DNA of 64,000 nt from the NCBI GenBank assembly GCA_964469555.1, contig CAYYAQ010000002.1:1-64000 (forward strand). The letters run 5' to 3'. The translations under genes were made by a program, and so were the position numbers. The first letter of the stretch is position 1, and the number at the start of each line of letters is the position of its first letter. The notes beneath the pieces are model-generated. The model saw only the letters and a program-made list of their open reading frames with translations, was not told where the DNA came from and searched no databases. The stretch comes from CAYYAQ01 sp964469555 (lineage in GTDB: Bacteria > Planctomycetota > UBA1135 > UBA2386). Below are positions 8,002 to 15,614 of the stretch, one piece after another.

Positions 8002-9171
8002 TCACTTCGCGTAGCGAAGGATCGGATTGTGGCCCGGGTCGATGTACGGCCCGTATCCGTAGCTGCTCTTGGCCGTGGTGTTGTACTGGAACAACGCCGT
8101 CCGCCGCACGGCGCGCGGTTCCGTGGGGATCCGGATCATCGTGGCGCGGGACAGCTTCAGCCCCTTGGTTTGTGTGTCTTCGAACATCGCCTGCGCCCAG
8201 ATCTCGAGGCCCGTGTGCGCCTTGTTGATCGGTACCAGCCCGTCGGGTGTGCCGCTCGGAAAGATGTAGCCACTCCACGCACCGGGAGCCGGTGACGCCA
8301 ACCGGGTGTTTACCAGCAGGAACCTCCGTACGTCGAGGTACAGCAGATTGCAGGTGATGCCCGTGAACGGAAAACCACTGGGGATGCCGACGAAGCTCAC
8401 TACGTTCACAACGGGTCTGGCCCGAGCCGTGAAGTAGCTGAACGTGAAGAGGCGGTGCTTGCCGCGGTACTTCGCGTCGTGGTGGTTGGAGCCGTACGCC
8501 GTGCAGTGCAGGAAGTTCGTCGCCGGCAGCGACCCAGCGCTGTCGATGCAGCCTCCTTTGGTCCCCGCCTTCCCGAAGTAGGTCTGCGGCGCCTCGTTGA
8601 AGGACGCGGATGGGAAGGCATCGAGGAAGTAGTGGTAGATCTTGCTCGTCGCCCAGGCGGCGTTGTTAGCCAACGTGCCGCCATTGAAATCGAAGTCGAG
8701 GCAGATGTCCTTGTTGCCCGTGTAAGGCCAGGTGGTCCCGAAGGGAAACCGCTTCGTCCACTTCGTGGGTAGGTTCGTCGGGGTGCCTATATTCGTGGGC
8801 CAGGTGATCGACCCGGAGAAGACGCGCGTGGGAGCGCCGTTCGGGTTGAGGCTGAACGTCGGGACGATGTTGTCCATGTCGCCCTCGCCGATGGACAACC
8901 TCACGTCCGACCACGTCCGGCCCATCGAGGACGTCGAGGTGCTCGCCCTGAAATCGATTCGCATCGCGACCTCCTTGACGAGCATGGTCGACTTGAGGAA
9001 CTCGCCGTCGAACAGCATGTGTCGGGCGCTCGGATACGCGCCGAACAGGTAGGACTCGACATCGCCCTCGATGCTGAGAAGCCCGGTCGGGGAGGTGACG
9101 TGAGTCTGCGCCGTGGTGTGTCCGCAGAGGAGGAGCAGGACGCTGAGCAGTGGTATTCGATTCCGGTGCAT
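8002..9171 (-). CDS. Secreted protein of unknown function
   Basis: 389 residues from the ATG at 9171; I prefer this start over one 15 codons upstream because it begins with a clean signal peptide (M-H-R-N-R-I-P-L-L-S-V-L-L-L-L-C-G, cleavage after T-T-A-Q). The mature part is rich in aromatic residues, Gly, Thr and Pro, suggesting an all-beta secreted domain, with a few cysteines (C-L-D-F-D, G-G-C-I-D, H-C-T-A-Y). I recognise no domain. Similar secreted beta proteins with phrases like 'L-F-D-G' and 'R-T-W-S-D-V' are common in planctomycete genomes. It converges on the LsrF-like gene with a 1-base gap. Confidence 0.6.
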   Translation of the reverse strand: MHRNRIPLLSVLLLLCGHTTAQTHVTSPTGLLSIEGDVESYLFGAYPSARHMLFDGEFLKSTMLVKEVAMRIDFRASTSTSSMGRTWSDVRLSIGEGDMDNIVPTFSLNPNGAPTRVFSGSITWPTNIGTPTNLPTKWTKRFPFGTTWPYTGNKDICLDFDFNGGTLANNAAWATSKIYHYFLDAFPSASFNEAPQTYFGKAGTKGGCIDSAGSLPATNFLHCTAYGSNHHDAKYRGKHRLFTFSYFTARARPVVNVVSFVGIPSGFPFTGITCNLLYLDVRRFLLVNTRLASPAPGAWSGYIFPSGTPDGLVPINKAHTGLEIWAQAMFEDTQTKGLKLSRATMIRIPTEPRAVRRTALFQYNTTAKSSYGYGPYIDPGHNPILRYAK

Positions 9172-9290
9172 GGGGGGGCGGGGGCCTGGATTCGGCACCT
9201 TCCTATTAAACCGCATTCTCGATGGGTTTCGAGGGGGTCTGATGAGGAACCTGTGGTGGCAATGCCATCGTGCCCTATCGGTGCAGTGTT

Positions 9291-9653
9291 CACCCTCCGA
9301 GCAGGCGTGCCGCCTCGTGTATCCCGCTTTCCTCGGCCCATTCCGCGGTCGTTCCTTCGTAAGCTGTGTCGCGCAGTGTCCGGTCGGCGCCGCGCGCGAT
9401 CAGCAGGGCGGTGGTCGCGAGGTTGCCGAACTGTGCGGCGACGTGCAGGGCCGTCGCCCCGGTGCCGTGACCGGATCCGCCAAAGTCGCGCTCTAGGTTG
9501 ACGTCCGCGCCGTGTGCGAGCAGCCACTCGATCGCGGGCAGCCGACCCCCGTAGGTCGCCCACAGGGGGGGCGTGCCGCGGTAGGCATTGCTGTCGAGCG
9601 CTAAATGTTGATGGATCGTCGGCGTGCCGGATGCTGTTTTCCAGCTCGCCCAT
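9291..9653 (-). pseudogene. Ankyrin-repeat protein remnant with frameshift
   Basis: On the reverse strand about 100 residues read as two ankyrin units: G-T-P-P-L-W-A-T-Y-G-G-R then W-L-L-A-H-G-A-D-V-N-L-E, and T-A-L-H-V-A-A-Q-F-G-N then L-I-A-R-G-A-D-R-T-L-R-D, ending L-L-G-G and a TGA at 9291-9293. A possible start (M-G-E-L-E-N-S-I-R-H-A-D-D) at 9653 is in another frame, so the first repeats appear lost by deletion and frameshift near 9600. Ankyrin units bind other proteins. The stretch 9172-9290 has nothing recognisable. Confidence 0.65.
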
Positions 9654-9667
9654 GAGAAGATCCCAAC

Positions 9668-11326
9668 GTGCCGAACACCTTCGAAGCACTTCTCGCCGTG
9701 GCCCCCATCCTACTCGCGGCGGTCTTGCTGGTGGGGTTCCGGTGCCCGGCGCGCCTCGCGATGCCGATGGTCTATATTACCGCCGTCACCATCGCGGTGA
9801 CGGCGTGGGATGTCGCCTGGGTTCAGATCGCCGCAGCGAGCGTGCAAGGGCTGTTCATCACCACGGACATCTTGCTGATCGTCTTCGGCGCGATCCTGTT
9901 GCTGAAGACCCTGGAACAGTCGGGCGGCATCGCCACGATCCGACGCAGCTTTAGTTCGATCAGCGACGACCCGCGCGTGCAGGTCGTGATCATCGCGTGG
10001 TTGTTCGGCTCCTTGATCGAAGGGTCTGCGGGTTTCGGCACGCCCGCGGCGGTGGCCGCGCCGCTGTTGGTGGCTCTCGGATTCCCGGCAGCCTGCGCAG
10101 TCATGATCGGCATGATGATCCAGAGCACGCCCGTGACATTCGGCGCTGCGGGTACGCCGATCCTCGTCGGCGTGCGCGGTGGGATGGGCAATGAGGAGAT
10201 CGTCGCGGCTCCGGCGGCGCTCGACGCATACCTGCAGGAAGTGACCGTACGGGCCGCGGGATTGCACGCGATCACGGGAACACTCATCCCACTCCTGATG
10301 GTCGTCTTGATGACGCGGTACTTCGGTTCTCGACGATCTTTCACCGACGGCCTCTCGATCGCGCCGTTCGCGATCTTCGGTGGGCTCGCGTTCACGGTGC
10401 CTTACTGGCTCGCCGCGGTATTCTTCGGACCCGAGTTCCCTTCGCTGCTCGGCTCGATGGTGGGGCTAGTGATCGTGACGACCGCCGCGCGGCGTGGATT
10501 CCTGATTCCTGCAGATCGCTGGCGGTTCCCATCTGCGGATGAATGGCCAACAGAGTGGCGAGGCAAGCTCGGCGTGGACACCTCGGTTGACGAAGGCCGC
10601 CCGGTGATCTCGGTGTTCGCCGCGTGGTTCCCCTACGTTCTCGCGGCCCTGTTGTTGCTCGCGACGCGGCTCGGTCAGCTGCCGTTCGGCGGATGGCTGA
10701 AGGCTGCCAAGATCGAATGGCAGAACATCTTCGGTACGGAGATTAGCGCGTCGACCACGCCGCTGTACTTGCCCGCGTTCGTTCTGCTGGTCGTCGTGGG
10801 GGTGACGTTCTTCCTGCACCGAATGACCGGCCCGATGATCCGCCGCGCCGCGACCGATGCGTCGAAACTCCTCATCGGCGCCGGGTTCGTCCTGGTATTC
10901 ACGGTGCCGATGGTGCGCGTCTACATCAACTCGGGCGGGAACGAAGCGGGATTGCCGAGCATGCCGCTCGTGATGGCGGACTGGGTCGCGACGAACGTCG
11001 GTTCGGTCTGGCCGATGTTCGCGGGCGCGATCGGCGCACTCGGCGCATTCATCGCCGGCAGCAACACCGTGAGCAACCTGATGTTCTCGAGCTTTCAACA
11101 CGGCGTCGCCGAACGGATCGGTGAGCCGAGCGCCATGATCGTCGCGTTGCAGGCGGTGGGCGCGGCGGCTGGCAACATGATCGCGATCCACAACGTCGTC
11201 GCGGCTTCGGCGACGGTCGGGCTCCTGGGTTGCGAGGGCGCCACGCTGCGCAAGACCCTGCTCCCGACGCTGTACTACCTGGTCGTCATCGGCGTGCTCG
11301 GCCTGTGCGCCGTGCGGTTCTTCTAG
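9668..11326 (+). CDS. lldP: L-lactate permease family transporter
   Basis: 552 residues, the usual size of LctP/LldP permeases, with about twelve or more hydrophobic segments. Family blocks are visible: G-S-L-I-E-G-S-A-G-F-G-T-P-A-A-V near residue 115, T-P-V-T-F-G-A-A-G-T-P, and F-I-A-G-S-N-T-V-S-N-L-M-F near residue 460. Role: proton-coupled uptake of lactate or glycolate through the inner membrane. It starts with GTG. No lactate dehydrogenase is adjacent. Its stop codon overlaps the end of an ICMT remnant read from the other strand. Confidence 0.92.
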   Translation: MPNTFEALLAVAPILLAAVLLVGFRCPARLAMPMVYITAVTIAVTAWDVAWVQIAAASVQGLFITTDILLIVFGAILLLKTLEQSGGIATIRRSFSSISDDPRVQVVIIAWLFGSLIEGSAGFGTPAAVAAPLLVALGFPAACAVMIGMMIQSTPVTFGAAGTPILVGVRGGMGNEEIVAAPAALDAYLQEVTVRAAGLHAITGTLIPLLMVVLMTRYFGSRRSFTDGLSIAPFAIFGGLAFTVPYWLAAVFFGPEFPSLLGSMVGLVIVTTAARRGFLIPADRWRFPSADEWPTEWRGKLGVDTSVDEGRPVISVFAAWFPYVLAALLLLATRLGQLPFGGWLKAAKIEWQNIFGTEISASTTPLYLPAFVLLVVVGVTFFLHRMTGPMIRRAATDASKLLIGAGFVLVFTVPMVRVYINSGGNEAGLPSMPLVMADWVATNVGSVWPMFAGAIGALGAFIAGSNTVSNLMFSSFQHGVAERIGEPSAMIVALQAVGAAAGNMIAIHNVVAASATVGLLGCEGATLRKTLLPTLYYLVVIGVLGLCAVRFF

Positions 11327-11430
11327 CTCACGTCAACTGAGCGGCGCCCGAATGGCGCCAACTGCGGCACGCGACGGGCGTATTCGCGGTAGGCCGCTCC
11401 GTGCTCGGGGACGAGGTCTCGCTTCTCCTC
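11323..11430 (-). pseudogene. Isoprenylcysteine methyltransferase-like C-terminal remnant
   Basis: About 35 reverse-strand codons read E-E-K-R-D-L-V-P-E-H-G-A-A-Y-R-E-Y-A-R-R-V-P-Q-L-A-P-F and end at a TAG overlapping the lldP stop. The pattern E-E-x-x-L...F-G-x-x-Y-x-x-Y-x-x-x-V-P is the cytoplasmic C-terminal signature of ICMT/PEMT-type membrane methyltransferases. All membrane segments are missing, and an in-frame TAA lies just upstream, so only the 3' end survives. Confidence 0.6.
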
Positions 11431-11433
11431 GTT

Positions 11434-11892
11434 TTATCCCGACTCGCCCGCTTCTTCCCCATCTCGCGGGGGACGCCCGATCAGATGGTTCACGTAGCAA
11501 GCCGCGAACAGCACCCCGGCACCGGCGTGGATCCAACCGAGGGCGCTGCGAAACGTCTCACTCTCGACGACCTGCAGGCAGTAGCCACCGAGTACGAGCG
11601 GCACGAACAGGAGCACCAGGACGATGCCGGTGTTGCGTCGATGGGCATTCTTGAAGCCGATGCGTTTCCAGATGTGGTCGATCCAGATGAAGCCAACGGC
11701 GAAGACGAGCACCGGCGCGACGACGATGTGGATGGCGGTGAGAAGCGGTTGCCAGCGATGTTCGACGGCGAACATCTCCAACTCGGTCTCCTCGGGGGGC
11801 GAGGACAGGAACACGATCCACAGGAGCCAGAACCCGGTCGCGGCCATCGCGGTGATGGCGAGGTGCAGGATCCAGGCCGTGGTGCGGCTCAT
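11434..11892 (-). CDS. Four-helix membrane protein, candidate b-type cytochrome
   Basis: 152 residues with four predicted membrane helices. Histidines sit in or at the ends of helices: I-L-H-L near residue 10, A-I-H-I in helix two, W-I-D-H-I-W, W-I-H-A-G-A-G in helix four and V-N-H-L-I-G-R. This is the pattern of small four-helix cytochrome b-like proteins (DUF4405/cytochrome b561 type), so heme binding and electron transfer are plausible but inferred. It starts at ATG 11892, overlapping the stop of the FMN-binding protein gene by four bases, so the two are translationally coupled. It would be the membrane electron donor for the exported flavoprotein encoded just upstream. Confidence 0.65.
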   Translation of the reverse strand: MSRTTAWILHLAITAMAATGFWLLWIVFLSSPPEETELEMFAVEHRWQPLLTAIHIVVAPVLVFAVGFIWIDHIWKRIGFKNAHRRNTGIVLVLLFVPLVLGGYCLQVVESETFRSALGWIHAGAGVLFAACYVNHLIGRPPRDGEEAGESG

Positions 11893-12506
11893 CGCTTGGC
11901 GCCTTTTGCCTGCGTCTTTGCTTTGCCCTTGTTCTTCGGTTTGGGGTCTTTCTTGCTGGGTTCCTTCGCGGTCGGCTTGCCGAAGACAGTCTGGTGTAGC
12001 GCGAGGATCCGATCGACGCAGCGCGTCATCGCGCGCACGGTGAGGGTGGCGCCGGTGATGCGCGGGACGTCCTTGCCGGGGCGTACCTGACCGAGTCGTT
12101 TCTTGGCCAGCTTGCCGACCCACTTCTTGGGCGCGGCGTAGCGTTTGGGCTCGGCGAAGGCGAGGACCTCCACCCGATCGACCGTCAGTCTGGGAGTGAC
12201 GACCACCATCAGGAGCTGCTTCTTGCTGCGGACCTTGTGCACGTCGAACCACGCGGTGCCGACGAGCGTCTTGCCGCGGCGCGCGATGTACGCGAAGGCC
12301 ATCGACTTCGTGAACTTCCGGCCAGTGAGCTTGCCGAGGGCGAGCCGCTGCTTCTCGGTCAGCGTGATGGTGCGACGCTCGACCGCGCACTTGGGGAAGG
12401 CGAGTTTCAGCGCCTTCTCGGTCGTCATCTTCACCTGGCCGTGTGCGCAGGGAGCGACCAGAAGCAACGCCACGGCGATCTGGAGGTGGCGTCGGATATC
12501 GGGCAT
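11889..12506 (-). CDS. Exported FMN-binding domain protein (covalent flavin carrier)
   Basis: 205 residues. Signal peptide at 1-23 (A-V-A-L-L-L-V-A-P-C-A-H-G). The FMN-binding domain ends in the flavinylation motif I-T-G-A-T-L-T at residues 150-156; in RnfG and NqrC the FMN phosphate is joined to the threonine of this [S/T]-G-A-T motif by ApbE, here T154. An apbE gene lies two genes upstream in the same direction. The tail after residue 175 is lysine-rich and low complexity. Known role of the family: extracytoplasmic electron transfer. The gene overlaps the porin stop by one base (TGATG) and the membrane-protein start by four, so the three are one unit. Confidence 0.8.
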   Translation of the reverse strand: MPDIRRHLQIAVALLLVAPCAHGQVKMTTEKALKLAFPKCAVERRTITLTEKQRLALGKLTGRKFTKSMAFAYIARRGKTLVGTAWFDVHKVRSKKQLLMVVVTPRLTVDRVEVLAFAEPKRYAAPKKWVGKLAKKRLGQVRPGKDVPRITGATLTVRAMTRCVDRILALHQTVFGKPTAKEPSKKDPKPKNKGKAKTQAKGAKR

Positions 12507-13774
12507 CAGAACACGTATCCGAAGGAGATCTGGAAGCGATCGTCGCCCTCATCGAGCGCCTGGAAGTCCGCCTTGATCACGACCTCGTCGATCGGTCGGT
12601 AGTGAACGCCCAGCGTCAGGATCGTCTCCTTTTGTGTGCGATCGGGCATGTAACCCCGCGCCATCTTGGCCTGGGTATCGATCATTTCGTACCGGAAGTA
12701 CGGCATCACGGTCTGCGTGGACTCCGAGCTGACGAGTTTCATCACGTCGTAGCCGACTTCGCCGTAGTAGCCGTGCATCCGCTTGGCGAGGTTCTCGCCG
12801 GTGTTCATGTTGAACGTGCCGGTGTTCTCGAGGAACGCGGACGCGTAGAGACCGCGGACAAACCACCCGTCGGCTTGGTACTGGGCGTGGCCTTCGACGA
12901 TCGTGGTGCGCATCGCGGGGATCTTGTAGGTCTTGGTGCCCTCCTTGTGCACGCCATCCTGTCCCGTGTCACCGTAGAACACGGACGCGCCGACGGTGAA
13001 CCCGCAGTCGCAACTCCAGTCGAGCCCCCCGACGTAGGCGAAGTCATCGGCGGCCGAGCGGTTGCCCTTCTGCCGGCCGCCACGCAGACCCTTCTTGTCG
13101 AATTCCTCGCCGTTGAGGCTCGTGAACACGTTCGACTTGTAGCTGAGGTTGCCACACGCGCCGTGGATGCCGAGTCCGGTTTCACGCCATGTCGTGGGAA
13201 TGATGCGACGTTCGGTCTCGGGGCGTTGGGCCGACAGGTAGGTCGTCGGCTCGTGCATCTCGTTGATGAAACCCATTGGCACGAGGAGCAAGCCTGCGCG
13301 GACGTTGAACCCTTCGCAGGCCATGTACTCGAGGTAGGAGAACTCGACCGACGCGGAGCCACCGCCGGAACTCGTGCCCGAGCTGCTGCTCGTCGAACCG
13401 TGCTCGTATTCGATCTCGCTGTTGAAGACCCACTTCTCGTCAAACTTGTAGCCGACGTAGAGAACCGTCCGGAGAGCATCGAAGACGTCGGTCGCTCCGG
13501 ATATCTGTTGGTAGAGGAACTCGCCGTAGCCGCCGATCGAAATACCCTCGTCCTGGGCGTAGACCTTGGATGCGGCTGGCCCCAGCCCGAACTTGCTCTC
13601 GCCGAGGGCAGGGACGAAGCTGCCGAACTGCAGCCGTTCGATTTCCTCGCTGTAGGCTTCTTTGAGTTGCTGGTGGTCCTTCTCGAGTTTCTCGAGTCGT
13701 TCCGTGACCGTCTGGGCGGCGAGGATCGAGGGGAAGAGGAATGTCAGGCAGATGGCGATGGGCGCGGTTCGCAT
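12506..13774 (-). CDS. Outer-membrane porin-like beta-barrel protein
   Basis: 422 residues. Signal peptide ends near A-A-Q (residue 21). Residues 22-50 form a short coiled coil (V-T-E-R-L-E-K-L-E-K-D-H-Q-Q-L-K), common in trimeric porins. The rest alternates polar and aromatic residues and ends G-Y-V-F, the C-terminal aromatic recognised by the BAM machinery. A serine/glycine-rich loop lies near residues 126-143. It resembles phosphate-selective porin O/P-type proteins, but the substrate is unknown. Placed between apbE and the FMN-binding protein gene, it may bring an electron donor or acceptor into the periplasm. Confidence 0.7.
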   Translation of the reverse strand: MRTAPIAICLTFLFPSILAAQTVTERLEKLEKDHQQLKEAYSEEIERLQFGSFVPALGESKFGLGPAASKVYAQDEGISIGGYGEFLYQQISGATDVFDALRTVLYVGYKFDEKWVFNSEIEYEHGSTSSSSGTSSGGGSASVEFSYLEYMACEGFNVRAGLLLVPMGFINEMHEPTTYLSAQRPETERRIIPTTWRETGLGIHGACGNLSYKSNVFTSLNGEEFDKKGLRGGRQKGNRSAADDFAYVGGLDWSCDCGFTVGASVFYGDTGQDGVHKEGTKTYKIPAMRTTIVEGHAQYQADGWFVRGLYASAFLENTGTFNMNTGENLAKRMHGYYGEVGYDVMKLVSSESTQTVMPYFRYEMIDTQAKMARGYMPDRTQKETILTLGVHYRPIDEVVIKADFQALDEGDDRFQISFGYVF

Positions 13775-13791
13775 TGTGAGATTTTCGCAGG

Positions 13792-14817
13792 TCAGTGGGG
13801 GAGGGGGAATTCAAGCGGTATGGAGCCGCGCAACCCGGGAGTCCGATGCGAGCGGAAGCCGCCAGCGGTTCTCTCGAGGAAGAGCGCTTCCACGCCGGGG
13901 AGTTCGGTGGCGAGCTTCAGGCCCTCGATGGGGCCCAGGACGAACAGCGCCGTTGACAGGCAGTCGGCGGCGCACCCGGCGTAGTCGTCGCCGGCGACCA
14001 CGACCGTGACTGCGCCCCAGTCGTCGACTGGTCGACCGGTGCGCGGATCGAGGATGTGCGAGTAGCGTTTTCCGCCGACGTGGATCGCGCGCTCGCTGTT
14101 GCCGGACGTGGCCGCGGATCCGCTCGGAGGCAGTTCGATCGCGCCGATCACCATGTCGCGTCGATCCGGGTTCGCGACGCAGATGCTCCCCGGTTCTCCA
14201 TCGCGATACCACCAGGCGAGCTGACCGCCGAAGTCGAAGTTCACGGCGGCCACGCCGTCGATTCTCCGGGCTGTGCGGATCGCGTCGTCGATGGCGAGCC
14301 CTTTCACGAATCCGCCCTCGGCGAGGAGCGCGTTTCGCTGGCGAGTCACGCTGTCCTTGCCGACCAGGAAGTGCTGCATCCCGCTGGCCGCTCGTGCCAG
14401 CGCGATGGTCGCGGCGCCGGGGGCGGTCGAGGGAGCGGGGCCACGGCGGCCCCCCCAGGCCTCGAGCAGGCGACCGATGGCCGGGTCGAAGGCTCCGCCT
14501 GTGCGGTCCGACCAACGGCAAGCGAGATGGAGTCCGGCGAGGAAGCGGGCATCGACCGGCGTCGGGACCCCGACCGCCGTGTCGTGGAGGCGCCGAAGCA
14601 CGCTGTCCGCGCGCCAACTGCTCCATCGTTGATCCGCCGCAAGCACTGTATTAATAGATGCTTCTGCCGCTTCCTCGGCCTGGCTGCAGGTCGTCGCGGT
14701 GACCCGGATCCCGAGCTGCGTGCCCATGGTGATCACCACGCGGTCGGCCATCTCGGCGCGCGGCAGGGCGCAGCCGGAGACCAGATAGAGGGTGACACAG
14801 GCGAATCGAGTCAGCAT
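13792..14817 (-). CDS. apbE: FAD:protein FMN transferase lipoprotein
   Basis: 341 residues from ATG 14817, chosen because it gives a lipoprotein signal (L-V-S-G-C16); a start ten codons upstream would place the signal internally. Family blocks: T-M-G-T-Q-L-G-I near 30, T-G-G-A-F-D-P at 106-112, G-F-V-K-G near 168, and H-I-L-D-P-R-T-G-R-P-V near 260-280, which contributes to FAD and Mg binding. Reaction: moves FMN from FAD onto a threonine of target proteins in the periplasm. The likely target, with an I-T-G-A-T motif, is encoded two genes downstream. First gene of the porin/FMN operon; an inverted repeat lies just upstream. Confidence 0.93.
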   Translation of the reverse strand: MLTRFACVTLYLVSGCALPRAEMADRVVITMGTQLGIRVTATTCSQAEEAAEASINTVLAADQRWSSWRADSVLRRLHDTAVGVPTPVDARFLAGLHLACRWSDRTGGAFDPAIGRLLEAWGGRRGPAPSTAPGAATIALARAASGMQHFLVGKDSVTRQRNALLAEGGFVKGLAIDDAIRTARRIDGVAAVNFDFGGQLAWWYRDGEPGSICVANPDRRDMVIGAIELPPSGSAATSGNSERAIHVGGKRYSHILDPRTGRPVDDWGAVTVVVAGDDYAGCAADCLSTALFVLGPIEGLKLATELPGVEALFLERTAGGFRSHRTPGLRGSIPLEFPLPH

Positions 14818-14829
14818 GGGATGGACATT

Positions 14830-14848
14830 ATTGAGATGTAGTCTCAAT
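14830..14848. promoter_or_regulatory. Candidate operator: 7-bp inverted repeat, 5-base spacer
   Basis: A-T-T-G-A-G-A, five bases, T-C-T-C-A-A-T. It lies 13-31 bases upstream of apbE in the 153-bp region between apbE and the divergent lbpA-like gene. The form suits a dimeric repressor, and its overlap with the apbE leader suggests control of the flavin-transfer operon. No regulator is identified. Confidence 0.4.
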
Positions 14849-14970
14849 TACAACCCCAACGCCCTGTCCGGTCCCGCTATTTCGAGCCTCGCGACCGGAC
14901 CAACGATCGGTCGACGAACCGCGGTTGACCACCACTTTTGGCAAGACTCCCCGCTACGTTACCGACCCGC

Positions 14971-15441
14971 ATGACCGACAACCCCGAAGTCCGCGGCTGC
15001 GTGTTGCCACTCAGTCTTCACTACAGCATCACCGAGAACACGTGGGTGCGTGTCCATGATGATGGCACGGCGACCGTCGGCATGACTGACGTCGCGCAGA
15101 ACCTCGCGGGTCCCCTTCTACACGCGAAAGCCAAGAGGGTCGGCACCGTGCGCAAGAAGGGCAAACCGGTCGCCACCGTCGAGAGCAGCAAGTGGGTGGG
15201 GCCGGTCAAGTCGCCGATCTCGGGCGAGGTCATCGAAGTGAACGCTGCGCTCGTGAACGACGCGTCGATCGTCAACCGCAGCCCCTACAAGAACGGCTGG
15301 ATCGTGAGGATGCAGCCCAGCAACCTCGACGCCGAACTCGCGGAGTTGCTCACTGGTCAGGCCGCGGTCGACGCCTACAAGGCGCGGATCGAATCCGAAG
15401 ACTTGAAGGCGTGTGATCACGTCGAAGGGTTTGAGATCTGA
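14971..15441 (+). CDS. lbpA: LbpA-like lipoyl carrier protein (GcvH family)
   Basis: 156 residues from ATG 14971; a TTG eleven codons upstream is the alternative. GcvH-type fold: residues 23-45 contain W-V-R-V, G-T-A-T-V-G-M-T-D-V-A and the lipoyl lysine is K74 in T-V-E-S-S-K-W-V-G-P-V. The E-S-x-K-W-V-G-P stretch and the K-R-V-G and N-x-x-P-Y-x-x-G-W blocks match, from memory, LbpA proteins of sHdr sulfur oxidisers better than glycine-cleavage H proteins. Inferred role: carries sulfur intermediates on lipoamide to the HdrBC complex. It stands alone about 13 kb from hdrBC and 11 kb from tusA-lplA-dsrE. No other glycine-cleavage gene is in the window. Confidence 0.75.
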   Translation: MTDNPEVRGCVLPLSLHYSITENTWVRVHDDGTATVGMTDVAQNLAGPLLHAKAKRVGTVRKKGKPVATVESSKWVGPVKSPISGEVIEVNAALVNDASIVNRSPYKNGWIVRMQPSNLDAELAELLTGQAAVDAYKARIESEDLKACDHVEGFEI

Positions 15442-15540
15442 CATGCCGCTCAGCTGCGAGGAGGCTCCCTCCTGCCCGTCATGCGACTCACGCCGCCCGC
15501 GTCGTTGGCGGTCGCACAAGATCGTTGCACAACTCAATAC

Positions 15541-15614
15541 AGGGACGTGATCAATCTCCCAAAAGACCGATCAGCTCTGCCGCGGGCACGCAATCCCTGT
15601 CCACCGCGTGCACC
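15541..15614 (-). repeat. Right arm of a 74-bp perfect inverted repeat
   Basis: Exact reverse complement of 4009-4082. It covers the 3' end of the fused ots gene, its stop and ten bases beyond. Here the sequence is in frame with a full-length OtsB domain, so this is the parental copy. Just left of it, 15443-15540 holds a short ORF beginning M-P-L-S-C-E-E-A-P-S-C-P-S-C directly after the lbpA-like gene, possibly the cut-off start of a lost gene. Confidence 0.95.

Noticed and set aside
14938..15441. Longer start (TTG 14938) for the lipoyl carrier
   Set aside because: The added residues are not conserved in type and the ATG at 14971 fits the family N-terminus better.
15459..15473. A-G-G-A-G-G C-T-C C-C-T-C-C-T hairpin after the lbpA-like gene as a terminator
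   Set aside because: Stem of only six bases and no U run on either strand.
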